From Motacilla alba alba (lineage: Eukaryota > Chordata > Aves > Passeriformes > Motacillidae): 64,000 bases of DNA. Numbering within the stretch: the stretch's first letter is position 1; each line of letters begins with the position of its first letter. This document shows, one piece after another, positions 23,646-35,100 of the stretch. Position numbers and translations under genes: made by a program. The stretch spans positions 67,457,801 through 67,521,800 of the forward strand of contig NC_052017.1 of the NCBI RefSeq assembly GCF_015832195.1. Direction: 5' to 3'. A model generated the notes under the pieces. It worked only from the letters and a program-made list of their open reading frames with translations. It ran no database searches and was not told the origin of the DNA.

Positions 23646-23950
23646 AGCTGAAAGGAACCTCTGGCCATCATCTGGTCCCACCCACCCCTGCTCAAGCTGG
23701 ACCACCGTGAGCTGTGTACCCAGGACCGTGCTCAGAAGCTTGAGTTCCTCCAACATGGGAGACTGCACAGCCTCTCTAGGCAGCCTGTGTCAGTGCTCAC
23801 ATCAGCTTGACGTAAAGGAAGTGTTCCCTGCTGTTCAGAGGGAGCCTCCTGTGCTTCAGTGTGCACCCACCGCTCCAGTCCTGTCACTGGGCACCACAGG
23901 AAAGAGCCTGGCTCCATCCTCTTTGCACTGCCTGAGCCTTCCCTTCTCTG
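23646..23950 (-). mobile_element. CR1 LINE fragment (3' end), minus orientation
   Basis: AAAGGAACCTCTGGCCATCA, then CCCCTGCTCAAGC, CACAGCCTCTCTAGGCAGCC and CTGTCACTGGGCACCACAGG are the reverse-strand CR1 3' region. An internal deletion near 23925 joins the CTTTGCAC segment directly to CTGAGCCTTC. The ORFs here (23602 +, 23732 -) are CR1-derived. Confidence 0.88.
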
Positions 23951-26814
23951 CATTGTCCTTCCAGGAGATATCAGGGTGTTTGAAGACCCTATGAGGACCA
24001 GGGCCTGAGACTCAAAATCTGAGTTTAGACACAAGTACTGATAAAGTCCTCCAGACTGTGTGGAACAGCTATACGTCCACCTGGTGTTCTTGTCAATTGC
24101 AGCTCTTCTAGAATTGAGCACAGTAAGAATGAGGACTTCAGGGAGAACAGCTGCCACTCCTCTACTTTCTGTAGCTCCTTTTACTTCCTGCACTATTTTT
24201 TTGGTGGTTTCTAGTTCTGCTTATTTGTTATATTTTTCCCGGTGCAGGAGGGATGAGGAGGACCAGAGGAGGAACATGAGGAGAGAACCACCATCTTCTC
24301 ATTTCGCATTGCACTTCAGTATCTTTGCTCATCAAAGTGATTTTCATCCTGTGAGTACCTCAAGAGATAATTATATTTAGGGTTTGTTTGTTAGGAAGCT
24401 TGGTGCATGACTTCAGTCATATCCCCCCTGAGTAAGAAAAGAAAAAGCAGAGGGCTGTGAGCAAAGTATTTTCTAGAAAATTTGAGGGGCAGTACAAGGC
24501 AGGACCATGGTGTACTATACAGATGCTTTCCTTCCAGATACTTCTTTCCTTGGAAAGGCAAACCCACCAGTGTCCCACCTCCAGTAGACCTGAGCTCCAT
24601 GACTGAAGGTTGCCAACTCCAACTCTGCTGCAAGCTCTGTAACAGTTTGTGTTCACAGCTAGTGGCAGTTCCTTAGGATGGAAAATCATGCGGCATTCAT
24701 GAGTTGATGCATTTCCTCCCTCCTACCCTCTTCATAGTCTCAGAAGCACACTTGGCATGTCCCAGATGTGTGAAAGTGCCTTAACTTCCAGCAATAAATC
24801 AAGGTAGAACGTTGGCTCCATTTATTGAAGTAAGTTTTACCTGTCCATTTGGCAGAAATGTTTTGTTTGCTGCCTCATTCCCTAACTGGTTGAAGTAATT
24901 TTATCCACTGTTTGGGTAAATTTAAGCAATTTATAGCTCAGTATTGTGTGGTTTTTTTCTATTCTTTCCAAGTATCCCACCTAAACAGGTAATTTAATTC
25001 CCCTGAACAATTTTTTTTCCATAACTATAATGGTGCAGCTTCTGAATTACAGGTTTGTGTCTCTTAGGAATGTTGTCAATCCAGCAGAGGACATGCTCAG
25101 AGGAACTGTTTCAAATCCCAGATTAATGCAAATTAGGGAGTGTGAACACAGAAAACATCTACAGGCAGGTTTAGATCTGCAGATTTCCCCAAAATGTAGG
25201 TTAGCTTACAAGGTTAAGATCTTGCTCTGATTTTTGCTTGAAGTAATGAATGCATCAGCAGAAGGTGGGATTAAGTGCACAGAGGTGGCTTTCAAACAGC
25301 TCCAAGTACCTTCAGCCTATGGGTCTCTGCTACTATTTGTTCATCAGGAGAAAAGTTCTCTTATTTACTTCCAAAAATAAATTTGAATGTGATAGAACTT
25401 CTGTGGGGAAAGTGGTTAGTGCAATCCAGTGGCCAATGCTCATCAGTTTGGGTAGTGCCTGGGTTGTTGCCTATTTCAGAAAGAGAACTTAAACTCCTAC
25501 ACTGCATTATCAAGGCTCCTGTGCTACTTTCAAATTTCAGCACAAACACAGCCAGTTGCCTCACACATTGTCTCTGTGTTCCATAACTCATTAAGCAAAT
25601 CGTGTAGTAGTGATTACAATCAGGGTAATGGATAGTTGTGACAGGAGACACAGGGGTCAGGAATGAGCAAGGCTCTAAAACTAGCTGAATTTTATATTCC
25701 AATACCATTATTCCTACTTCTGCTAGCCCTTGACTAGACACTGGCACCCAAAGAGGAGATTTGCCTTCATGCCTGAAGGAGGAAAACCAGGAAACTCTCT
25801 GTTTGAAAAAAAAAAAAAAAGCCCTATGGAAGTTGTCTCAGCAATCATTTAGAAAGATAGTGTTTCTAAGTTCTTGCATTACACGTAGGTTTAACAATTT
25901 GTGCTGCTCCAAAATCCTCCACATTCACACTAGAATTAACACAGAAGACCCATTTTGAAGTACCACTATTTGTGGGAGGCTGTGACCCCAAATCTGGAGC
26001 TTTAGAAGAAATGCTGGCTGCAGAGTTTACATATGTCTGGGAGAACATTTGTGACTATGGCTGGATTCAGTCATCAAAGCCTAAATCTGATGCTTCAGGT
26101 TAGGTAATCGATGCAGTACTGCAAATTTATGTAAAACAGTACAAGCATCAGCAATGAATCAGGCTCAACAAAGACCTGTCTCTTCTGTGAAGAAAAGCCT
26201 TAAAAACACTCTTTAAAAAAAATGTCTTAAGTCAGTTTTAATGATCTCTCAGGTTTTCTTGCTTGTTATTAGAGGTTTATAATGTTCCTGTCGTCATTCT
26301 ATTATGGCTTTGCAGAGACTGAACTAGACTTGACTGTAACCTTCACACCCATCAAAAGACACTTACTGACCCATACTGAAAAGAATGGGACAGTATTTTC
26401 CTGAAGAAACATTATTGCTGTAGTCCAGTGTAAATAATTTGTTAATAGTGTCAAGTTAGCTACTGACAGTGCTTAGGAAGTGGCCTGAATCACTTTTTCC
26501 AGTCAGTAATTTAAAACAGTCAATAAATTATTCCCGTTTTATCATGCAAACTATAGGCAGCATAACAGCCTGACTGATAGCAACAGAAAAAAATGAATTA
26601 TGTAGAAGTATTTTTTTCAGGTGAACTACCTGTACCTTCAACTGGTTTAATTCTAAATGTCTTCACTGTAACAGTTCCTCTATGTTTAAAGAAAGCATAA
26701 ATAATGCCCCAGCTGATACATATATATATATGAACACTATGGCCTTAGAGGTGCTAGAAAAGCAATCTGTGTACAAATTAGAATTGAACTCCAAAAGGTT
26801 TGACATTACAGAAC
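23951..26814. other. Intergenic DNA before the CDYL 3' end
   Basis: No supported gene or repeat family. The exact limit with the CDYL 3' UTR is unknown, so the right part may be transcribed from the minus strand. Confidence 0.5.
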
Positions 26815-27904
26815 TCGTAGGTAAAGGTATCTTTTATTCTCCTTTTAACTAAAATCAAATTCAACCAAGGAATTCTAACTTAACCCCCACTATTGTAAGG
26901 AAAACAGTCTTTTTTAAAAGATTGCAAAAAAACATTTACTGAACATTAGTTTGAACTTTAACAAAATAATTAAAACCAGAATGACTCCCTATGTCTTCTT
27001 TCCCCATACACCTCCTGTTAGAGAAAACATATATAAAATTTACATCAATAAATTAATATTCAAGTTTTAATTTGAAGGAAAAAACTTTTTAAACAAAATA
27101 AAACAAATATTAAAGCCTCTAAGTTACAAGATTTGTTTCAGCAACTTCAAAACTAGAACGTAAGTGTCTTTGAAAAAGACAACTCTGTCAGAGAACCACA
27201 TTTAAAATGTGTTAAGAAATATTAGTTTTATTTAACCAGTTTTCACAGCTGAATATTTATTCTATAAAAACTTTACAGATTGTACAGTTTATATATAGTT
27301 CAAACTACTAGAACAAAGAAGTAGGTCCCACAGATGCAAAAATACTGTACCAATTCAAGGTAAAGGCAGATTTACACACTGTACAGCTCTCCACTGGGAA
27401 GGGGAGGTGGGTCAGTTCCAAGTAAAAAGTTCAAAACTGTACAAAAATAAGGTTTGATTTCATTTTCATTCTTCATAATACATTCAATAAGATTGCAAGC
27501 ACAGATACCCAAGTAATAATAGATATCTGCAGTCAGGAATCAGTAACCACTCCTGAAAGGAATGCAAAATAGGTCTATGTACACAGGGCACTCTTTTACA
27601 CCATACTGCATATAGTGTATATTTCAAATAATAAAAAAGCATAGACAAAGAACATTAAACATCTAATATAAGGTAGTTTTTTTTTTTAAGAGTTTTTTTT
27701 TTTTTACTTAATAGTGTGCCAAAAGAATTTTAACTTATTAAATAATATATTCTAAGTGAACCTAAAATTTATGAACATAAAATGCATTTTTGGTGTAATA
27801 CATCAATTAAACCAGCAAATAGGAAAAAAAGAACCAAAAACAAAACCCAAACTGTATATAAAGTAGTATTTTCACCCAGCAACAGGAGCACTTATGTAGT
27901 TATT

Positions 27905-27958
27905 AAAAAACCAAAATAAACAAACAAAAACCCCCAAACAAACAAAAAAACAACCCAG
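27905..27958 (-). repeat. U/GU-rich patch in CDYL 3' UTR
   Basis: On the minus strand this reads as runs of TTTG and TTTT, with TTTGTTTGTTTGG nearly matching the UGUUUGUUUGU GU-rich element bound by CELF proteins. It may be only a simple repeat. Confidence 0.5.
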
Positions 27959-28061
27959 AGAGGCTTTTTAAAAACCCACTAAAACTAACTTATAACTTAG
28001 GATATTCATACATAAGATATTCAGTGATTCACTAATACTGCAAAACAAGCTTTTTTGTGTT

Positions 28062-28135
28062 GGTTTTTTTTTCTTCCTTCTTCCTTCTCCCTTCCCCCTT
28101 CCACTTCCCTCTGGCTCTCCCTCATTCCCTTTCCC
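28062..28135 (+). repeat. Polypyrimidine tract (polypurine in CDYL mRNA)
   Basis: About 74 nt almost purely C/T, rich in TTCC and CTTCC units, with only isolated purines near 28103 to 28124. It is followed by another C/T-rich patch at 28183-28217. Confidence 0.85.
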
Positions 28136-28608
28136 TAAGAGACAGTGGTTTCTTCATGCCATCTGGGTAAGAATCAGACATACTCCTGCCCCTTCCTCCC
28201 ACTCCTCCATACCTCCCCCCAAAAAATAACAGAGTGTTTCCTTAGCATTAATCCTGAGCACACTCTCTTTTTGGGGATACGTGTGATTTAAGCATAATAG
28301 GGTTTTATCTACCCCAAAGTTTCAGAATGTTCCATTACTTGAGGTATTTCAACCTTCTTCTGAGACAATACCTTTTCTCTAAGCTGACTCATTGGGCAGA
28401 GAAAGCAAGGGCTGGCTAATACCCGTTTCAATTCTGTATTCTCATGAAAAAGAAAAGCATTACTCCAGACTTCCCTGCCACACAGAAGATAATGCAACAC
28501 CATTCACTTTTTAATTAATTCTCTATTTGATACAGTACTAGCCAAAGATAACAAAAACTAGAGCTTTTAAAGAGATGTTTGGTAGTGCACTCTATCATTT
28601 TTTACCTA

Positions 28609-28742
28609 GTGTGTGTGTGTGTTTGTGTGTCTACATACACACTCTCACACATATTACATTTATATCTATATATATATATATAAATATATATATATAAAAG
28701 ACATATATAGATATATGCACACACATACAGTTGTGTGTGTAT
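28609..28742. repeat. Compound GT / TA / GT microsatellite in CDYL 3' UTR
   Basis: (GT)n at 28610-28630, CA-rich sequence, then two (TA)n blocks (28667-28698), more TATA-rich and CA-rich sequence, and (TG)n near 28732-28740. The 28602-28868 ORF over it is spurious. Confidence 0.9.
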
Positions 28743-28958
28743 ACATCTGCATGTAACAATCAGGGAGAAAGGAGTTTTGTTCAAATTTAAGAGATACAGT
28801 ACTTTTAAACCCCTTGACAATAAAAGGGGAGGGGGGTGTGTGTCCACTCCTGTTCCCAAGCTGAGCAAGGGGTTAGTTTATATAAGGGTTTTTTAAATGG
28901 GCATATTTTGCTTGCCCTGATGTCCAAGAAATACAATTCCAGTGTCACGGGCATCTCA

Positions 28959-29117
28959 TCAGAATTCATCAATTCTGTTCTGCAGATATTTTAACATTGA
29001 GTCCATCCCTTGTGCTGAGCCCCAGATTTTCTTCAAAACTTCACACTCCTTTTCATTTGCTTGTTCCAAGTCCACCTTCATGACGTTACGTACTAAAGCT
29101 TTGGATTCTTCAAGTAC
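28959..29117 (-). CDS. CDYL: CDYL terminal coding exon
   Basis: It has 52 codons plus TGA (28961-28959), with a second TGA immediately after. The acceptor is TTGGTCCAG. It encodes VLEESKALVRNVMKVDLEQA, then NEKECEVLKKIWGSAQGMDS and the conserved MLKYLQNRIDEF end. Confidence 0.97.
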   Translation of the reverse strand, partial: VLEESKALVRNVMKVDLEQANEKECEVLKKIWGSAQGMDSMLKYLQNRIDEF

Positions 29118-32100
29118 CTGGACCAAAATTAAAAAAGGGGAGTTGGGTTAGTGTTGCCTGAGAGCTGAGCACCCCATGTCCTTCTATGGGCATAACAGGT
29201 TTATATAGACAAATGCTGGAGCTGATTATCAGCTTAAGCTTATCAATTCATTACTACGACTGTAAGAAATGTTCTTCACAGTCATCTGCTTTCTGGCATC
29301 CCACAAAATTTACTTTACCTTATACAGCACAATTTAACAGTGCACAAAAGTGTGAAAATAATGAAAATCGTAAAATAACTATGAAAAAAAAATATGGTTT
29401 TGTAACTACAGGAAAGTGCAAGTGCATAGTAGTGAAGGCTAATCATAACACTTTTATCCCAAACTGCTCTAATAAGTGTCCAGATCTTGATTTCTTGAGC
29501 ACTGAAAAAAAAAAAATCTCATTTGTTTTTTCTGTTTAGAAAATAAATAATTTTCTTTTAAAATCCAAAATTTATAATACATGAAACAGTTAATTTGTAC
29601 TGCATCTTTCCTTGTAAGAAAGTTAAAATTACCACTATTTGATGCTATCTTGTGCAGCTGCCAGTTGCACACACAACCGCTACATGCTACTCATAAAACA
29701 AAGTCCAGCACAATGTCAAAGACTGTGTTTATTTGCTTGGTAATTTAAATTAGAACTCAACCTAACTCAAGATTTCTGTGTTTCTGTGAAGATGTTAGGG
29801 CTGCTCCTTATAATGTTGAGTAGTGTAAGTTGGACTTCAGCAACTACGTTAACACCAAATTACATTATAAAAATCCAGTGCTGGTTTATGTTCCTTATCA
29901 AATGCCACAGTACACTGTAGTTAAGAAGAATCAGATAGAAACTTTTAAAAGAATCCTAAAAAAACCCCAAATGAAAAAGATACATAAAAATCTGTCAAAA
30001 ACCTTGCTGTACTATAATGCAGTCCTTGTTTCATGAAAAGACTTTTTTTTTCTTTTTTTTTTAGGACAAAAAGATGCAGTCCAGTACTGCTTAGATTAAT
30101 TCTTATTCATCTAATCATAAAAATACAAGAAGATAAAGGAAACTTACAACTGAATTACATGTGACAAGTTCTTTAATTCGAACCATTACTTCCTGTGTGA
30201 ATGTTCCTGGCCAGAACACTTGGGAGACGAGTCCTTTGGCACAAGCTTCCTGCGCCGTCAACTTCCTTCCACTGAACAACATTTCATTGGCCTGAAGGGA
30301 TAAAAAGTTACTTCTGGTATGAAATGTAATGAGACAAAACTCATCAAAGGAAAAATGTTCAAAACAAATAAGAAAAATGCCTGCACTGTTTGAAATAGTT
30401 TTATTACAGCTCTTCCAAGTTTTAATTAAAAAAAAAAAAATACTGGCCTACAGCTGGCTGGTCCATGTTGTTGACCAGTACTAGGTCAGTAGTTATTGAA
30501 ATGTGGATGTCTATGATTAATTGTTAGATGTGAAAATGTCTTTAGTAATTTCCTGGCTGTGAATGTTTGTTAGCTCTGGCTTTCTTACAGTATTGCTGAC
30601 TTGGTTATCTGTGTATGCAGGAATAGGTTATAATGCCTGGCAAATCTGTAAAACAGCAATGAATACATCAGCTTGTCCTTTATAATGATGTATTTCAATT
30701 TCTGATGAAATTCATAGAAAATGACCATTCACATTTTCTTCAAGAGTCCAACACTGAACTGATAAATCCTTTCAGAATCTGATATAGCAGTCTTATTAAA
30801 AACCCCCAGTATTTAAAAGATCTTGCAAATGGTTTAAGGTACAGAATTGAGTACTACCTTCTATGCAACAAGATGCTCTCTCTAATTCTGTAAATGGTTT
30901 TGATTTGTAATTATCATGCACTTTACTATGTACCAATTTCCCCATTAAAGTTTTGTCCTACAGTCACTTTAATTCTAGCTTTAGTGAAGCTTTTTATACA
31001 GTTTGCAGTAACCTTTACATGGAAACAGGCAGTGGAAATTAAAAAGTCAGAGTAATAGTCAATCTCAAAAAAGAAATCAGTGTTATTGTTTCATAATGAC
31101 TTATCTCCACTGAAAAATATGACAAATCCATTACTGGATTCTTGAAATATAAGAAATAAGGCTGTTCTAAAAATCAAACCTAACAGGTGTAACACTTCTG
31201 AGGGAAAAATACTGAGGTTTTTAATGTTTTCTAATACTAGAACTTTTGGTAATTATTTCAGCAACTTTCAGTTGAGGATCTCAAATAATTAATTATTAAC
31301 TTCATAAATAATTACTTATTTGCTGTGCTACCATGTTCCTGGTATTGCATTTTACACATGAAGCAATTTGGAAACTCTGCAGTCTCTTATTTGTTCCTTT
31401 GTAATGAAATACGAAGTGTGGGTTCTACTGGCAGTTTACTTCCTAACCGCCAGTCCATTAGGAATGCAAGAAAAAACCCAGCCAGTTTCCTAGCATATTT
31501 TACTTTGAATTTACCATCAGCACATCTCTCACAGTTACTATGGAAAGCTGTGATTCACATGTATTAGTTGATAAAACCCCAAATCTCTCACACTGTGATC
31601 AAGATCTGTAGGGTATAGTTCTACCTTCTGAGAACACTGTATCAAATATACAGGGTTCATTAACTGTTCCTTCTCATTCTCCAGAATGTATGTGAATAAT
31701 AATAATAACCTGAAATACTAGATAAAAAACAGAGAAATACACATGGTTGTCTAAAAAAGGAATCCTTTTTCCTACACAGCTGGGGAAAAATTAGCCTTCC
31801 AAAGTAATTTAAAAACCACTTAACATTTCTATGAAAGATCAAAATGTGAAGTCAATCTAACTAATAGTTACAACAGGCAAGCTCTTAAGCCAGGTGGTCA
31901 GGTCTACATATTCTTCACATGTATCTTTGCAAGGATAAAAATGAATTCTAGAAAGCCTTTTTTTTCTCCCTAAAACTTAGTTGCCACTGCTGAGTTCTCC
32001 TGAACATGAAACACCATAAGTGAGAATGGTGCAGTTACCTTATTTCTGCCAGCTGTAACACACTATTAGCATAAAATCTCACAAGAAATGAGCATTCCCA

Positions 32101-35100
32101 TTGATGTTCTCACTTGACAGGTTTTGAAGGGAAATCTCTTGCTCTGGCATCTTCACTTTTGATCTATACACAACATCTGCTGGAGACCAACTGCTAAACA
32201 AGATTTAATCTATCATGCCTTGTACCTGCTGTAAAAATTAACTCATTTGGTGGTTACTTTTCAAGAAATATACTACAGCAATAGAAATAAGTGTGACAAA
32301 AATATTTCACTAAGATTCTCATTAGCAACCTTCATTTCCTACTCTGAGTAGAAAATGTCTCCTTCCACAGAGCAACTTCACTTGGACCTCTGGACTCTTC
32401 CAGTGAGGGCTCTGAGGCTCACCAGGGTTCTTTTGTACAAGGCCACAGGCACCAGGGGCCATGGAGCATCTCAGCTCTCTTGCACAATGATCAGGAGGCA
32501 GCTGGCCTCTGAACCACCACAGATCCTGGCTGTGACAGGGACTCCAGGCACTATGGAACCGTGCTTCCCTCATGACTGACAGAAAAGCTAAGATATCCTG
32601 CCATGCACGCTGGGGCCTGCCTGGCAGGGAGACCCAGTGTGTGATGTGTGATCACACAGCTCCTGGGCTTCATATCTAGGGCCTGACAACCAGAGCAAGA
32701 GCTCCATGGCAGATTCATAACAACATCTCCCCATACAGACATCACCTTCATGTCTATTACAGATTATTTTCAAAACTCAAATGCCAAGTTTAGGGACACT
32801 TCTAAAATTCTTGGTAATTCCAAGATGGTATCAGTTTTGAATCCTAAGGTTTGGGCTTCACATTTTCTGGAATAAACACATGGTTGAAAATGTTTGGGAA
32901 AAAAAAAAATCCTTTTTCCCCCTGAATGTTTTGCGTTTCACTCCTAAGCTCTTCCTGCTGACTTCTCTCTCTTTTACAGACAAAAAACATGCTTCTTTAT
33001 CGAAGTCTGCAGTATGGATTCTGAACACATCTCATGAAATGTGCTGAGTAAAGTTCAGCTTTGCCCCATAGAGACACTGCTTTGCTGCAGAGAGTCAAGG
33101 ATAGCACAAGAACAGTGGATTTTTTTTCCCTTTATGCACTAATAATTTTGAATTGTTACCACTGGAAGCTTTCAATTAAAATTTTTATATTTAAGAACAA
33201 GAGCATTCACAAACACACATGAAAGAGTGCACTAGGGAAGAGCTTGTGTTTTTTGTACAACTTCTAAAGAAATGAAAAGTAACAACCACAAGTCTTTAAA
33301 GGACGAGGATGTATGGAATGGATGGATGAATGGATGGATGGCCAAATAAAAAGGGAAAGGAACAATCAGTAATTTGAAACATCCTAAGATATTAAAGATA
33401 CTCTTATAACTGTTAAACTATTTCAGTTACCTTTTCTGTTCTCTTCTAATAACTAAATCCAAATATGACACAATTAGCTATTAGATCTTTCAGAACTGGT
33501 GTTTTAATATATATATTTTTAAATCAGTAAATACCTACAGGGAAAAATGGCTTTTATAACAAACAGTGATCTTGGAAAACAGGTGTAGCCACAAGCACTT
33601 GTTTCATACTGTCCAAATTGGAATATGACATAGGTCTAAGTTTTCAAAAAACACAGCATGAAAAAACACTAAGCAACATGAAAATAACATAGGTAGGAGA
33701 TTCTTAAATAGCTTTTTGTTAGGAGTGCACGGAAGCTGAAATAGTTATTTTGCATAGTGGCATAAGACTGCTCCTGGCTGGTGTCACAATGCTCTGCTGT
33801 GCAGTGACACCGGGAGCCACACTGGTGCTGTGCTGAATGCAAGACACCGGTGGCTGGTCCCCACAAGGCAGCAGCAAGGAAGGTGTGTCTTGGTACACAG
33901 GACATGACCCTTCTGACACCATCAGGGTCAAAGGTGGGATTAAATCCTGTGCCTGCTTTCAGTTTTGTGCAGGTAAAGAGTAAGTTGTAAGAGCATGGAG
34001 CAGAAAAGCTATAAAGGGTGGCTTCTCATGAAAGGTTTTCATGAGAGAAAGAAAAAAATTAAGAAAAAGACAACACAGGAAGGCAAAAAGTCTTGAAATC
34101 ACACTGGATAAATTATCCCAACTGAATTGTGAAGCTGTCAGCCCCTACCCTGCAAGCTACTTACAGAAGCCAGGCCCATAATCCGAGGGAATGTAAGGGA
34201 TGAACATCCATCTGGACTTTGTCCAAAAGTAGTGTATGGTGTCTGAAACCAGGCCTTCTCGTTGGCCCAGACCACGTCACACAGAGGCAATATAGATGCT
34301 CCAAGTCCAATGGCTGGGCCATTTACTGCTACAATGATAGGCTTCTTAAACTGAATAAAAGTATTCACAAAATTCCTGAAGAGAAACAGAAACATGCGCT
34401 CACTACATATATGAGAGTGTAAAATATACCAGTCCTTAAAAACTCCATAATAATTCAACTTCACAGTAACATCACTTTCAAACCCAACCTGACAACTTTC
34501 CACAATGAGGTGGTTATTTGGTGGATGAGGGGAGAGAGGTGGATATTGTCTACACAGAGTTCAGAGTGAGGATTTCAGCACTGTCTCTCGTAAGAGTTTC
34601 ACGCTGCTGATGTATGAGCTGGATGAGCAGACGGTGAGGTGGACTGGAAAATGTCGGAATGGCTGGCCCAGAGGGTGGGGACTCCTGGCACAGGCCAGAG
34701 ATTTAAGTGTTGCACCCCATGGGGTCAGTGATGGCTCCAGCACTGTTCAACAGCTTCACTGATGATTTGGTTGATGGGGAAGAGCATATCCTCAGGATAC
34801 AAAACCAAGCTGATAACCAGAGGATTGTGCTGCCATCCAGAGGGACCTCGACAGGCTGGAGAAATGAGCTGACAGAAACCTCCTAAAGCTCAACAAGGGA
34901 ACTGCAAAGCATTGTGCCTGGGGAGGAGCAACCCCAGGCATCAATGTATGCTGGAAGACAAGCTGGAAAGCAGCTTGGCAAAAATTGAACTAGAGTTTCC
35001 AGTGGATACCAAGTTGAACTTGAGCCAGTAGTGTGCCAGTGCTACCCTGCACTGCTTTAGGAGGAATGTTGTCTGGAGTGTGCAGGAGTTGATCCTGCTC

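Larger units (their letters stand above)
26815..28958 (-). other. CDYL 3' UTR (end uncertain)
   Basis: AT-rich, ORF-poor sequence after the CDYL stop. Minus-strand AATAAA signals are at 27261-27256, 27232-27227 and 26838-26833. The first two are close together and followed by GT-rich sequence. The UTR therefore ends near 27.2 kb or 26.8 kb. It contains a TG/TA repeat, a polypurine tract (in mRNA sense) and a TTTG-repeat patch (27950-27915), all possible RNA-binding or structural elements. The limits are inference; no transcript data are available to me. Confidence 0.5.

Noticed and set aside
28602..28868. 88-residue ORF rich in Tyr-Ile repeats
   Set aside because: Translation of the TA/TG microsatellite in the CDYL 3' UTR.
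34138..34164. Extension of the CDYL reading frame past 34165
   Set aside because: GTAAGT donor at 34164; the next exon (30291) continues the conserved protein exactly.
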